Shown here in pieces: positions 26,268 to 37,100 of a stretch of DNA of 64,000 nucleotides (the stretch's first letter is position 1; every line of letters begins with the position of its first letter). The translations under genes and the position numbers were made by a program. The notes below the pieces were generated by a model, which saw only the letters and a program-made list of their open reading frames with translations, did not search any database and was not told the origin of the DNA. Source of the stretch: JADJEI01 sp035328465 (GTDB lineage Bacteria; Bacteroidota; Ignavibacteria; Ignavibacteriales; Ignavibacteriaceae); the NCBI GenBank assembly GCA_035328465.1, contig DAOLIQ010000005.1, positions 1-64,000 on the forward strand, written 5' to 3'.

Positions 26268-29243
26268 ATGAACTTTAAATTATATCATAGAATAATAGCT
26301 GCATTCGTATTTTTAATAACAGCAGTTGTTCTTTTCTCAACATTACAGCCATCGGTTTCCTTTTGGGATTGCGGCGAGTTTATAGCCTCAAGCTATTACC
26401 TGCAGGTGCCCCACCCCCCGGGAACTCCATTCTTTCTTCTTCTTGGAAGAATTTTTGCAATGATTCCCTTTGCAGAAAATATTGGACTAAGAATAAACAC
26501 TATCTCGGTATTAGCAAGTGCGTCATCAATCCTGCTTTTATATTTGATTGCCGTTAAATTGATTCAGAATTATCGCGGCAAACAGCCGGCAAATCTTTTT
26601 GAAGCTTTGGCGATTTATATATCCTCGGCAATTGGTGCTTTATCATTTGCTTTCAGTGATACTTTTTGGTTCAACGGTACTGAAGCGGAAGTTTATGCTT
26701 TCAGTACTTTTTTATTTGCAGGAGTTACATATTTAATTATACGATGGAATGAACGAGCGGATAATGCGGACAGCGGAAAATATTTAATCATGATTGCTTA
26801 CCTGCTTGGTATTTCTACTGGTGTACATTTGATGAGTGTGCTTGCGATGGTGCCTGTTGTGATGGTTATCCTCTTTAGAAAATATCTCGAAGATGAATCA
26901 ATCACAAAACAAACCGGTTATATTTTTATTGCACACATTGTAATAATTCTAATCCTTGCAATTGCATGGTGGTCCGGTCAAAAAGATACAACCCCGCCCA
27001 TGCAGGAAGCTTACGAAGCATTCGACAGTAAATTTAAAATGTTCATACTCGGAATTAGTCTTGCTATCTTTTTAATATTCTGGAAGAAGATTTTTAATAG
27101 AAGCTCTTTTTATCTGCCAATTATTATCGGCAGCCTTGCTTTGTTTTTTGTTTATCCCGGAGTTGTAAAACTACTTCCAGCTATTATGACTTCAATTGCT
27201 GGAAATGATTTGACAATTGAAATGTTTTTACTTGCTCTTATTTTTATCGGGCTCGGTTACGGAATGTACTATGCAACAAAGAATAATAAACCAACAATGC
27301 ACCTTGTATTTACTTCAATGTTATTTGTAATGCTGGGATTTACAACATTTGCAATGGTAATCATTCGTTCAAATCAAAACCCCCCGATGAATGAGAACGA
27401 ACCAAATGATTTTACAGAATTGGTTTCATATCTTAACCGCGAACAGTACGGCGACTTTCCGATATTCAAAAGAAGATTCTCCAGCGAACCTCATCAAATG
27501 GGAATTTATACAGATTACTCAAGTGATTTTGATTTCTTCTATTCTTTCCAGATGAATCACATGATGACTCGATACTTATTCTGGAATTATGCCGGTCGTG
27601 AAGGATGGAATCAGGATGATGGCGCAAACATTGCCCCATTTAATGATATTGGAAATATATTCGGGAAAATACTTGCTATTAATTTTGCAGGTGATATTAA
27701 AGATTCACTTTTTGGCATTCCATTGTTAATAGGATTGCTCGGAATTTATTTTCACTTCCGGCGTGATTGGAAAATGGCTTCCATCTTTATGATTATGTTT
27801 ATTATGATGGGATACCTGACTGCGTTTTACCAAAATCAGCAGCAGCCGCAGCCAAGGGAGAGGGATTATTTTTACGTTGGCGCATTCTTCGTCTTTTCTA
27901 TATGGATCGCAATTGGAGTGATGGAACTTTTTTATTTTGTCCGGGGAAAAATAAAAAGTGAACAACTAAAAAATGCCGCAGCAATTGCAGTACTTGCTGT
28001 AGCTATTATCTTAATCCCGGTCAAAATGATAATGGCGAATTATCACACACACGATAGGAGCAATAACTGGGTTCCATGGGATTATTCATATAATCTTCTG
28101 CAAAGCTGTGCACCTAATGCTGTTCTTTTTACCAATGGTGACAACGATACATTTCCTCTTTGGTATTTGCAGGATGTTGAGGGGGTTCGCAGGGATGTAA
28201 GAATTGTAAACCTCAGTTTGTTGAACACTAATTGGTACATCAAACAATTAAAAAACAATGACCCATACAATGTTGGCAAAGTTGAAATGCGACTGACAGA
28301 TGTTCAAATAGATCAAATGAGGCCGATTGAATGGAAACCAAAGGAAGTTACAATCCCGCTGCCCGGAGATTTAACTTCGCATACTTTATCTGGCGATTTT
28401 CTGAAGCAATTCAGCATCACTGATTCTTCTGTTGCCAGGATGGGGGCTGTTAAATTTACGATGAACAATACTCTTACTTTCGGCGAAATAAAAGCTATTC
28501 GGGTTCAGGATTTGATGGTGAGAGAAATAATTGAAGCAAATAACTGGCGGCGCCCGATTTACTTTGCTGTAACTTGTTCGGAGGACAGTAAAATAGGAAT
28601 TGGTGATTACCTGCGGATGGAAGGAATGGCTTTAAGATTGGTGCCTGAAAAACGTCAGCAGGGCAAGGAGTTTGTTCAGCAGGAGCTACTTGCTGCTCAA
28701 CTAATCGAGAATAAAGGCTATAGCAAAGATTTCAAACCTGGATTTAAGTTCAGAGGTATCAACGACCCAAATATTTTCTTTGATGATAACCAAACACGTA
28801 TGATACAAAATTATCGTAACTCTTTCCTGCGTCTTGCAATCAGTTATGTTTATTCTAATCAAAACGATAAAGCACTCGAAACACTTGATCAGATGGAGCG
28901 GCAGGTTCCAAGAAAAGTTCGCGGCATGGATTTCGGATTGAAGTTTGAACTTTCAAATATTTATCTGAATGCAGGCGGTATGAATCAGTATAAAGAAATT
29001 GCTTCTGAACTTGAAAAAGAAGCTTTGCAAAAGCTTGATGATAATGTTCAGGACACTCAAACCTATTACAATCCTTACAGAGTCCTTGTTGAAATTTATC
29101 AGAATTTAAAAGAGTATGGAAAGCTGATTGATGTTTATCAGCGTCTCTCTGCATTGTATCCCGATGATCAAAATCTTAAACAGCAAATTGAGAATTATAA
29201 AAAATTAGCTGCTGGAAAGATAGACTCTGTTAATCAGAAATAA
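26268..29243 (+). CDS. DUF2723 membrane protein, glycosyltransferase-like, with TPR tail
   Basis: Large polytopic inner-membrane protein (991 residues). The N-terminal DUF2723 region, distantly related to protein O-mannosyl transferases, is clear: STLQPSVSFWDCGEFIASSY with the acidic pair of the catalytic loop, then VPHPPGTPFFLLLGRIFA. Some twelve or more helices extend to about residue 590, with a periplasmic-type insert between residues 370 and 470. The C-terminal 300 residues are soluble and end in TPR-like helices (FLRLAISYVYSNQNDKALETL, LIDVYQRLSALYPDDQN). The family is common in Bacteroidota and is thought to glycosylate exported proteins or lipids, but this is not proven. ATG at 26268 (after TGAGG) is preferred to the overlapping TTG. 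A rho-independent terminator follows. Confidence 0.9.
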   Translation: MNFKLYHRIIAAFVFLITAVVLFSTLQPSVSFWDCGEFIASSYYLQVPHPPGTPFFLLLGRIFAMIPFAENIGLRINTISVLASASSILLLYLIAVKLIQNYRGKQPANLFEALAIYISSAIGALSFAFSDTFWFNGTEAEVYAFSTFLFAGVTYLIIRWNERADNADSGKYLIMIAYLLGISTGVHLMSVLAMVPVVMVILFRKYLEDESITKQTGYIFIAHIVIILILAIAWWSGQKDTTPPMQEAYEAFDSKFKMFILGISLAIFLIFWKKIFNRSSFYLPIIIGSLALFFVYPGVVKLLPAIMTSIAGNDLTIEMFLLALIFIGLGYGMYYATKNNKPTMHLVFTSMLFVMLGFTTFAMVIIRSNQNPPMNENEPNDFTELVSYLNREQYGDFPIFKRRFSSEPHQMGIYTDYSSDFDFFYSFQMNHMMTRYLFWNYAGREGWNQDDGANIAPFNDIGNIFGKILAINFAGDIKDSLFGIPLLIGLLGIYFHFRRDWKMASIFMIMFIMMGYLTAFYQNQQQPQPRERDYFYVGAFFVFSIWIAIGVMELFYFVRGKIKSEQLKNAAAIAVLAVAIILIPVKMIMANYHTHDRSNNWVPWDYSYNLLQSCAPNAVLFTNGDNDTFPLWYLQDVEGVRRDVRIVNLSLLNTNWYIKQLKNNDPYNVGKVEMRLTDVQIDQMRPIEWKPKEVTIPLPGDLTSHTLSGDFLKQFSITDSSVARMGAVKFTMNNTLTFGEIKAIRVQDLMVREIIEANNWRRPIYFAVTCSEDSKIGIGDYLRMEGMALRLVPEKRQQGKEFVQQELLAAQLIENKGYSKDFKPGFKFRGINDPNIFFDDNQTRMIQNYRNSFLRLAISYVYSNQNDKALETLDQMERQVPRKVRGMDFGLKFELSNIYLNAGGMNQYKEIASELEKEALQKLDDNVQDTQTYYNPYRVLVEIYQNLKEYGKLIDVYQRLSALYPDDQNLKQQIENYKKLAAGKIDSVNQK

Positions 29244-29262
29244 TTTTCATTAAAATTTTAAT

Positions 29263-29309
29263 GACTGTCTTTCTCTCATTTATCAATATTGAAAGGCAGT
29301 CTTTTTTTT
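29263..29309 (+). terminator. Rho-independent terminator after the DUF2723 gene
   Basis: GACTGTCTTTC (29263-29273) pairs with GAAAGGCAGTC (29291-29301) in an 11-bp stem with one G:U pair, followed by eight T. It ends 16 bp before the next start codon. Confidence 0.85.
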
Positions 29310-29325
29310 ATCAACAATATTTTTT

Positions 29326-30387
29326 ATGAAGATTTTAGTAATTGCTCTTTCAGGAATCGGTGATGCGTTGATGTTTACTCCCACCTTGAAGCTGCTTAAA
29401 AAATCTTCACCTGATTCAACAGTTGATACACTGGTTATGTTTAATGCAACTAAAGAGATTTTCGAGAAAGACCCACGCATCAATAGAGTAATTTATTTTG
29501 ATTTTTTAAAGGAAAATATTTTTACTTCTGCAAAGTTTGTATTGGACTTGAGGAAAAAATATGATGCTGTTGTCAATGTCTATCCTTCCAACCGCAAAGA
29601 ATATAATCTGATCAGCTTTTTAATTGGTGCAAAGAAAAGGGCTGCGGTTGAGTATCTCCGTCAGAATAAAAGGAATCTCGGCTGGTTGAATAATATTACA
29701 GTTCAAGAAGATGATTCTGTTCATAATGTTCAAACAAATATTAAGCTTATCGAAAAGCTTCTTAACAAAAAATTTGATGATGAACCCCCAATGGAAATTT
29801 GTATATCAAATGAAGACGAAGAGTTTGCTGAAAAATTTTTAAATGAATTAAATATTAATGAATCTGACTTAGTAATTGGATTTCATCCCGGCTGTGCAAC
29901 ATTAAAAAATCATATCAAACGAAGATGGGAAGCAGAAAAGTTTGCTGAACTCGCAAAGAAATTAATAAATGATAAACACGCTAAAATATTTTTGTTCGGC
30001 GGACCGGAAGAAGAAGAATTGAAAACATTAATCAATTCAAAGATCGATTCGGAAAATTCATTCGTAATTAAAACAGGTATATTTCTTCAAAGCATTGCAG
30101 TAATGAAACGGTGTAATTTATTTATCACCAATGATTCAGCATTGATGCACGCTGCATCAGCGTTAAATTTAAAAGTCGTTGCAATTATCGGACCCACAAA
30201 CCTAAACTATATTCATCCGTGGAAAACAGAATACAGAATAGCATCGCTCAATCTTGAATGTTCGCCGTGTTTTTTTTATTCACCCAAAGCTCTTAGCTGT
30301 TCGAGGACTGATGTTCAATTCAAATGTATTAAAGAGCTTGGGGTGGATTTAGTTTATGCAAAAGCAGAAGAATTATTGTTACAATAA
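29326..30387 (+). CDS. Glycosyltransferase family 9 (ADP-heptosyltransferase-like)
   Basis: GT-B glycosyltransferase of 353 residues, probably adding heptose or a related sugar to the lipopolysaccharide core at the cytoplasmic face of the inner membrane. The N-terminal motif is ILVIALSGIGDALMFTPTLK; the nucleotide-binding half contains FHPGCATLKNHIKRRWEAEK, KIFLFGGPEE and FITNDSALMHAASALNLKVVAIIGPT, all typical of WaaC/WaaF-like proteins. A four-Cys cluster near the C-terminus (LECSPCFFYSPKALSCSRTDVQFKC) is seen in many GT9 members. No Shine-Dalgarno is visible before the ATG, which lies immediately after the terminator of the previous gene, so its promoter must overlap that region or expression depends on readthrough. 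Confidence 0.92.
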   Translation: MKILVIALSGIGDALMFTPTLKLLKKSSPDSTVDTLVMFNATKEIFEKDPRINRVIYFDFLKENIFTSAKFVLDLRKKYDAVVNVYPSNRKEYNLISFLIGAKKRAAVEYLRQNKRNLGWLNNITVQEDDSVHNVQTNIKLIEKLLNKKFDDEPPMEICISNEDEEFAEKFLNELNINESDLVIGFHPGCATLKNHIKRRWEAEKFAELAKKLINDKHAKIFLFGGPEEEELKTLINSKIDSENSFVIKTGIFLQSIAVMKRCNLFITNDSALMHAASALNLKVVAIIGPTNLNYIHPWKTEYRIASLNLECSPCFFYSPKALSCSRTDVQFKCIKELGVDLVYAKAEELLLQ

Positions 30388-30389
30388 TA

Positions 30390-30923
30390 TTATTTTCCAT
30401 TTAACTCATTAGAAAGAAACTCTACAATTTCTTCAACTGTGTCAAATGGTTTTATCAATCCTGTCTTGCGTTTTTCTTTTAACATTTGCTTGTCCATTGC
30501 TGAAGTAATTTCGCTCCACACATTTGAATGGCAGGCCGTGGGTTTTATGGGGGATAAATCTTTATTCATAAATTCCCAAACAGCGGCAAGCTCAAGCAGT
30601 GTTCCTGTTCCTCCCTGAAGGATAACATAAGCATCGCCCGCAGTCATTAGTTTTTCAATTCGCTCAAAGAGAGTATCGCATTCAATTTTTTTTGTAAGGT
30701 ATTTGCTGGGCGTGGAATTCCAAAAATCAACCATAATCCCGATTGCCTCGCCGTTATTTTCGTAAGCACCTTTTGAAACTGCATTCATAATCCCCTGGTA
30801 ACCGCCGGTGCAGACATTAAAACCTTTTTGTGCGAGCAAGCTTCCGAGCCTGTAAGCTGTTTCAAATTGTTCCTCCCCCTCAATCGGAAGCGAACTTCCA
30901 AACACTGTAATTGTTTTTTTCAT
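30390..30923 (-). CDS. LOG-family (lysine decarboxylase-like) protein
   Basis: 177-residue Rossmann-fold protein of the LOG group, whose characterised members cleave cytokinin-type nucleotide monophosphates or act as nucleotide 5'-monophosphate hydrolases. Visible motifs: ITVFGSSLPIEGEEQF, GFNVCTGGYQGIMNAVSKGA and the phosphate-binding QGGTGTLLELAAVWE, where the usual Pro of PGGxGTxxE is Gln. The two signature Glu/Thr positions are retained. The gene is convergent with the GT9 gene (2 bp between stops). The physiological substrate in bacteria is uncertain. Confidence 0.88.
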   Translation of the reverse strand: MKKTITVFGSSLPIEGEEQFETAYRLGSLLAQKGFNVCTGGYQGIMNAVSKGAYENNGEAIGIMVDFWNSTPSKYLTKKIECDTLFERIEKLMTAGDAYVILQGGTGTLLELAAVWEFMNKDLSPIKPTACHSNVWSEITSAMDKQMLKEKRKTGLIKPFDTVEEIVEFLSNELNGK

Positions 30924-31144
30924 CTATTTTCCATAAAAAACTTTGTAAAGATAATAAAATGAATTCTTTTACTTGAACTCAATTTTGGAAACAATGAAGT
31001 TGCAAAACTTTTAAGTTGAAAACATGAAGAAGGTAACTTCAAAAAAACATTTGACTTTAGCAGTCTTTCATATGAAGTTTATATTTATAAATTTATCCCG
31101 ATGAAGGATGGAAAAATTTTGTTTAATGAATCTAAGGGAGGTAA

Positions 31145-31178
31145 AAGGATTTCGAAAATTATTTCTTCAAAAATCCTT
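31145..31178 (-). terminator. Possible terminator of the two-kinase operon
   Basis: AAGGATTT (31145-31152) and AAATCCTT (31171-31178) form an 8-bp stem 13 bp past the stop of the minus-strand hybrid kinase gene; on that strand the stem runs into a short T tract. The rest of the 268-bp interval holds no convincing gene. Confidence 0.45.
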
Positions 31179-31191
31179 CCCAGTCAAAAAA

Positions 31192-32703
31192 TTAATTTTG
31201 TGCAACTTCTTTTAGTGCTTCTACAAGTTCATTTTTAGTGAAAGGCTTAATAAGATATTTATCGGCGCCGGCTTCCATAAATTTAGAAATTCTTTCATCC
31301 ATAAATTCACTTGAGATAATAATCACGGGTCGCCTCATCGGATCATAGGTTTTGATATCTTTACAAATAATAATTCCCTGCTGCCAGAAGTTTTTGTTCA
31401 CATCAAAAATCACAACCCCGAAGTTAGTTTCCTTCAGGGAATCTATTTTAAAGTTACGGAGATCGTGCGTGACGATCAGATATTCTTTTTTAAGAAAAGC
31501 TTTTATTAAATCGGATATTTCACCGGTTTCATCAAGGATTAAAATACCTGATTGATTAAAAGCTAAATCCGCAGCGATGACAGGTTTTTTCATACTGGAA
31601 GAAAGAGGCAATGTAAAAGTGAAAGTTGTGCCTACACCTTTAATACTATCAACCAAAAGAGAACCGCCGAGCTTCTCAATATATTTTTTCGCTAAAGCTA
31701 ATCCCAGTCCATTTCCTTCATAATTTCTGCCAATGTTCAGATCTTCCTGAGAAAATGGCTGGAAGATATGGTCTAGGTATTCAGTTGAAATGCCAATACC
31801 GGTATCTCTGATTTTACAAATTGCAAGGTCGCGTTCTTCAAGAACATTTGTTTCAATTTGAACGAAGCCTCTGTTTGTAAACTTCACTGCGTTAGCCAGG
31901 ATATTATTTATTGCATTCTCAAGGCAGTGGGTATCAACCTCAACAAGAATAGGCTTTGCGGGAAAATCACTTTTGATGTCTATATTTTTTTCGGAAGCTT
32001 GCTTTTTGATTAAGTTGATAGAATTTTGAAGAGTGGAAATTAAATCAAGCACTTCAACATGGAGGGTGTAGCTGCCCGCTTCAATTTGAGCAAATTCAAG
32101 CATGTGAGTTATGCTTTTATTAAGACGATCGCTGCCGCTGTAAAGATTATCGAGATATATTTTATCTTCGACACTCATTTTATCACGCATGTTTTCACGA
32201 ATAATTGAAGTATAACCCAGAATAATATTTAGTGGGGTTCTCAATTCATGTGAAAGAACATTTAAGAAAGTATTTTTCAATCGCTCGGCTTCTTTGCCTG
32301 CATCTCTGGCTTTTTTAACTTCTTCTTCAGCAAGAATTCTTTCGGTTTGGTCCTCGTGAAAAAGTACAGCAAATTTTTCACCGGATAATTGCGATCCAAA
32401 AATTCCCGTGCGTAAGAGAGGAACAGCCTCTTCTTTATTCTTCAAAAGAGAATCTGAAAAATTATCGCAGCTTCCGAATTTATTTTCATTCAAAGATTTT
32501 TTTATAATTAAGTCAAAACCATTCTGTTTAATTTCCGGGTCATCGAATATGGTGTACTCTTTCAATTCTTCAATAGAATATCCCCACTGTAGCGAGAAGG
32601 CTTCGTTGATATATATAATTTTGCCTTGTTCATTTACAACTTCGATTGGAAATCTAAGCTGATCATAAAGTTGTTGGAAATATATTAATTCATTTTCAAG
32701 CAT
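31192..32703 (-). CDS. PAS-domain hybrid histidine kinase with receiver domain
   Basis: Cytosolic 503-residue signalling kinase with no membrane helix. Domains: PAS (residues about 12-125, PIEVVNEQGKIIYINEAFSLQWGYS), a short coil, HisKA with phosphoacceptor in LNVLSHELRTPLNIILGYTS (about 150), HATPase with N box NAINNILANAVKFTNRG, DTGIGI and GNGLGLALAKKYIEKLGGSL, and a C-terminal receiver (about 385-503) with Asp in VVIFDVNKN and Lys in YLIKPF. The first acidic pocket residue pair of the receiver appears as LDETGE. It starts 1 bp after the stop of the GAF/kinase-like gene, so the two are translationally close and probably work together. No output-domain gene follows. Confidence 0.92.
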   Translation of the reverse strand: MLENELIYFQQLYDQLRFPIEVVNEQGKIIYINEAFSLQWGYSIEELKEYTIFDDPEIKQNGFDLIIKKSLNENKFGSCDNFSDSLLKNKEEAVPLLRTGIFGSQLSGEKFAVLFHEDQTERILAEEEVKKARDAGKEAERLKNTFLNVLSHELRTPLNIILGYTSIIRENMRDKMSVEDKIYLDNLYSGSDRLNKSITHMLEFAQIEAGSYTLHVEVLDLISTLQNSINLIKKQASEKNIDIKSDFPAKPILVEVDTHCLENAINNILANAVKFTNRGFVQIETNVLEERDLAICKIRDTGIGISTEYLDHIFQPFSQEDLNIGRNYEGNGLGLALAKKYIEKLGGSLLVDSIKGVGTTFTFTLPLSSSMKKPVIAADLAFNQSGILILDETGEISDLIKAFLKKEYLIVTHDLRNFKIDSLKETNFGVVIFDVNKNFWQQGIIICKDIKTYDPMRRPVIIISSEFMDERISKFMEAGADKYLIKPFTKNELVEALKEVAQN

Positions 32704-32704
32704 A

Positions 32705-34003
32705 TTATTTAACTGGGATAGAAAATTGAATACCGGCGCCTTGAGTTAAATTCATTATACCAATTTGACCTCTGTGGCGGTCAATAATACTTTTACAGAG
32801 GAATAGTCCATACTGAGTTCGCTTTGAGGAGAAGGGTTCTTCAAAAATATTTTTCTTTTCATCCGGGATACCGGGACCGTTATCTGTAACCTCTACAAAC
32901 ACAGAATTAAATTTTGAATAAGTTTTAATAACAATAGTCGCATCTTTCTTTGCATCCGCCGAGTTTGAAAACAATTGAACAAGCAGATGCTGGATTTGTT
33001 CAGAGTCATAGTTGCAAAGAGGCAGGGGGTCAAGTTCGGTTTTAAATATGACACGTGTAAATTTTTTCATCGGGGATATATATTTAATCACAGATTGAAT
33101 TGTTCTATTCAGATCACCGCTATCCTTATTCAAATTCATAATTGAAGTTTCAAGCAATACCTGGGCGTACTTCTGGATATTACGAATGCTGTCGGTTGCT
33201 ACTTTTGATTTTAATTTCAATCTGTCAATCAGTAAAGCTTCTTCGTTATCTTCTTTGAAGCGAGGATTTTTTTGAAGTATTTCAATACTGCGCATCATAC
33301 TTTCATTTTCGAGAAGAGCAAGATGAACAAGCCCTTGCAATGATTGACCAATTTCCGAATCAATACTTGATTTAAGAGCTTTCCTTTCTGCTTGAATTAA
33401 TTGTGAATTGGCTTCCTGCAGAGCATTAAACGCATTTAACTGCCCGGCATAAAGTTGAGCATTCCGGATTGCTGTTGCAGCCTGCCCGGCAAGAATTTCA
33501 AAAGTATCTGTTATTTCGCGGACGTTAATTTTTTCGAGATGTTTGTTGTCAACATAAATTACCCCTATCTTTTTCTCTTCGGTAATGAGGGGGGAGCAAA
33601 GAATAGTACGAAGGTCAAGACTTAAAATACTTTTGCTGGGATCAAAATTTGTGTCGCTTTGTGCATCTTCAATAAATTTTGACTGCCCTGTATCAAAAAC
33701 ATTTTTAACAACGGATGTGCTGATATTAAAAAGTTCTTCGGGAAGCGTTTTCCCATTTGAGTCTAAGCCCAACTTGAATTCAAGTTTACCGGTAGAATTT
33801 TTTAATACAATAAATCCTCTTTCCGATCTGGTAAGCTTGATTGCATTATTTAAAACAAGCTGCAGAACATCTTCAAGAATGAGTGTATGATTAATTGATT
33901 TTACAATATCTAAAATTATCTCTAAGTTTTTTGCTTTTTCAGACGAATCAGAAGAAGCAGAAAGTTCTTCATCGATCTTTTTTTTAAATTCAGAGAATTT
34001 CAT
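32705..34003 (-). CDS. GAF-domain histidine kinase-like protein without a conventional phosphoacceptor
   Basis: 432-residue cytosolic protein. A helical N-terminus leads into a GAF domain (about residues 40-190: HTLILEDVLQLVLNNAIKLT ... GVIYVDNKHL). A helical dimerisation-like region follows, then a C-terminal HATPase domain with N box (LVQLFSNSADAKKDA), VTDNGPGIPDEKK and YGLFLCKSIIDRHRG. At the place where the H box should read SHEINNPL or similar the sequence is DSEIGQSLQGLVHLALL: the expected His is Ser, and the only His is eight residues later. It may be a pseudokinase or ATP-binding partner of the hybrid kinase encoded 1 bp downstream. The C-terminal ATPase motifs look intact. Confidence 0.85.
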   Translation of the reverse strand: MKFSEFKKKIDEELSASSDSSEKAKNLEIILDIVKSINHTLILEDVLQLVLNNAIKLTRSERGFIVLKNSTGKLEFKLGLDSNGKTLPEELFNISTSVVKNVFDTGQSKFIEDAQSDTNFDPSKSILSLDLRTILCSPLITEEKKIGVIYVDNKHLEKINVREITDTFEILAGQAATAIRNAQLYAGQLNAFNALQEANSQLIQAERKALKSSIDSEIGQSLQGLVHLALLENESMMRSIEILQKNPRFKEDNEEALLIDRLKLKSKVATDSIRNIQKYAQVLLETSIMNLNKDSGDLNRTIQSVIKYISPMKKFTRVIFKTELDPLPLCNYDSEQIQHLLVQLFSNSADAKKDATIVIKTYSKFNSVFVEVTDNGPGIPDEKKNIFEEPFSSKRTQYGLFLCKSIIDRHRGQIGIMNLTQGAGIQFSIPVK

Positions 34004-34054
34004 TTTTCAGATGTATAGAATTGTTGGGTCAATTAGATATAAACACAGTTCTAA

Positions 34055-34077
34055 AATAATAATTAAAAATTATTATT
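34055..34077 (-). terminator. AT-only hairpin after the 1224-residue protein gene
   Basis: AATAATAATT and AATTATTATT form a perfect 10-bp stem with a 3-nt loop between the stop of the large minus-strand gene and the next kinase gene. Being purely A/T it is a weak terminator candidate. Confidence 0.3.
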
Positions 34078-34122
34078 AAAAAGGGTTTATTTCTTAAATC
34101 AAAATTAGTTAAAAAGCGGCAG

Positions 34123-37100
34123 TTAATTTTTTAAAATCTTAAATGATAAGAACCACTCCCAATCATCAATATTATCAGACCAGGCTTTTGCAATTCCTGC
34201 AGAGAAAGTAGACTCAAGATTATACCAATGTTTAAAAATAAAATTAAGCTGTCCGCCAATGTCGATCCATTGATCGGACATGGGAGATTTGATCAGCAGC
34301 CCTTGGGTGAACAATGAAAAATCAATGTGGTTGAGGAATTGATGTGCGAAAGATGCATTGGCAAACCGAATAGGCGGAAAATTATTTTCAAACATAATTT
34401 TCAGAAACTGTTCAGCCACGATGCTGTAAATAGGAACACCGGGAAATCTATAAACTTTTCTGAACTGTTTTACATCTTCGTTTTCTACTTCTCTGTTTCC
34501 AAAGCCGCCGAAGAAATATTGTGCCTGGAAAAGATTTTCATTTATGTAGTGATATCCGGCAGAAACTTTGGAGTGAAATACATTATGCGGGGCGATGTAT
34601 GTCGTGAAATGATCCCACTCCCCATGAACTTCGGCAGCAAAATTTGGATTGTTCGGATCGGAACCAAACGCCATAATAGTAAAATTAAATTCGTTGCCAA
34701 ATTCAAAATCAGCGCTTCCTATACTTCTTCGTAAATTTTTAATGTTCAGATTAGTCTGTGCAACTGCAAAATCCGGTTCGGTGACTCTGACCTGATTATC
34801 ATTAATAAATTCAGTGTTTGTATAAAGGGCAAGTTCGGAGTTTTGTTTAATTTTCATCGGGTTGTCAAACAGCCAATAATTAGCATAACCAAGTCTAAAT
34901 TTAGTACCTATTGTCGCTCGTTTTCTTTCATTAAAAAGATCATAAAAATCTGTTGCATTGTGATCAATAGCAAGAGTAATTCTTTGTTTATAATCATACT
35001 TTAATCGAAGATGAAAACTTGGAGCTGCAATTTGCTCGTTAAAAGGGGAGTAGCCAGTTTCAAAAGTTAAATCGTGGATTAATAAAGGATCTGCTATTCT
35101 TAAGTATAATCCAAGCACTTTCTTTTTTTGAAATCCTGAAATAACTGGGATAAATGTATTAATTGAAAGATTGTCAAGTGCACTATAAGATTGCTCATTA
35201 GTAAACCGTGATTGATCAATAACTACATCCGAAGGACGGAGTACCCAATCAAAAAGTTTTGATTCGTTGTTAAGAATATTTTGACCAAAATAATTTATAG
35301 CTGGGAGCTTTAGCGCTGCAGAATTTTTTAAAATTACGGGTGTAAAACCTGCAGCAGAAAATTCAAACGCGAATATTGAATCAGCATTGATTTCAATCGG
35401 TTTGAATAATCCTTTCAAAGTATTAGAAAGAGGAGTTATTCGAGAAATAGACCGGTCAAATTTATAAATATTAGAAACTCCATTCGTGAAAGCATTCCAA
35501 TAAATAGAATTATCGTCCCAGCTCCAGGATGGATTTTCAGGAGAACCGTTCTCGCTGATTATCTGATAATGAAGCTGTCCGGATTTCAAGATTTCTTCGC
35601 AGGATGCTGCTGTAAGTAGCTGCTGCCCATTTGCTTTATGAATCACTGCTGATAAAAATTTTCCATCGTGGCTAACTGCAAGTTGTAAAATATCATCCCC
35701 GGAGTCCATCAACACTAACGGCACCATTTCGGAATATGGAAACGGGGAAAACATCAGAAATGTTTTACCATCATTATGCTGAACACCCCAAAGATCGTGT
35801 GTAGTCGGCGAAACAGTTATTTGCCCCACCCTATAATCTTCAAACAGTAATTTTTTATCATAAGTTTTTGTATCAATTACCCAGATATCTCTGTAAAGCA
35901 AATTGTTGTTTGTCGTATAAAACAGAAATCCGTTAGATGGGTCATAAGCGGTTGATGAAACTTGCAGCATACTTGGGGTGGGCAGCGAAGCAATTTCTTT
36001 AGTACTTCTGCTTTGGATATTGAAGCTTAAAATTCCAGCTAAATGATGAGAGTTATGATTTCCCCAAAATAGCATTTTTGTAATCGGATCATAATGTGGT
36101 TGAGTAACCCAACCGAATGATTTTTGTGATAGATAGTAAAGTTGTGTGACGGCTGCGGATTTTAGAGAAGCTATATTTTCTTTTTGAAATTTTATTTCAT
36201 CGCTAATGAATTTATCCCATTCATCTAACATTTCAGTTCCGAATACATCTTCAAATTTGGATTCAAAGTTTGAATAAAATGAACCCGGCGCAGTCTTATA
36301 CCATTCAATTATTTTAGCAGAGCCAAATTTATAAGCAAGGTGAGCAATGAACCTCGCACCATAGGTGTAAAATATTGATTCAACAAGAATTGAATTGTGG
36401 CTTGTCAAAGCCTCTAATTCTATTGGTCCGGGAAATCCAATGCTATCAACAACAAGTGAACGGAAATACATTTCGTCAAAGTTCCCTAAAATTCTTCCGT
36501 AGCCGCCAGAAAGCCATGTTTCCATGAATACTGCAATTGCTTCCTGATGCCAGCGGGGGGTGTATCTGTTGTAGCTTGTTAATAAACTGTAAAAAACTGT
36601 CAAAGGCTGGGCTTGTTCGGGCGAAACTTTTCCAAAAATACTTCGCAGATTTTTTTCAAAATTTCCAGATTGCTCGTTAACAATAACATGCAAAAGTTCG
36701 TGGCTGATCGTCCATTGAAACTTCTCATTGTGCGGAACCATTTCATAACCAGGTTCAAATGGCTCAATTTCCAATCGAATAAAATTATGAGGAACAGTTG
36801 AAGTAGCACCGAAACCGTAATCACTTGCATCGTAAGTGTTGATGATAATTTTTTCGGTTGGAGAGAAGTCAAAAATATTAGATAGTACTTTAAGTGCATT
36901 TTCAGCATCACTTAAAATTCCATTTACCAGGTATGAGTGATCTTCACGATAAATAATTTTAAAATTATCACTCTCTTTTGACAACCAATCGGTTTCACTT
37001 CTAGAACTTATTTTTATGATTAGTTCTTTGTCCTTAAAGTTTTTTAATGCCTGAATCTTTAAAGAATCCTCAGTGAGGTTAAACTTAATTGCCAAAACCG

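Noticed and set aside
31102..31200. Small plus-strand frame starting MKDGKILFNESKGG
   Set aside because: It runs into the antisense of the hybrid kinase gene and spans a terminator-like hairpin; probably chance.
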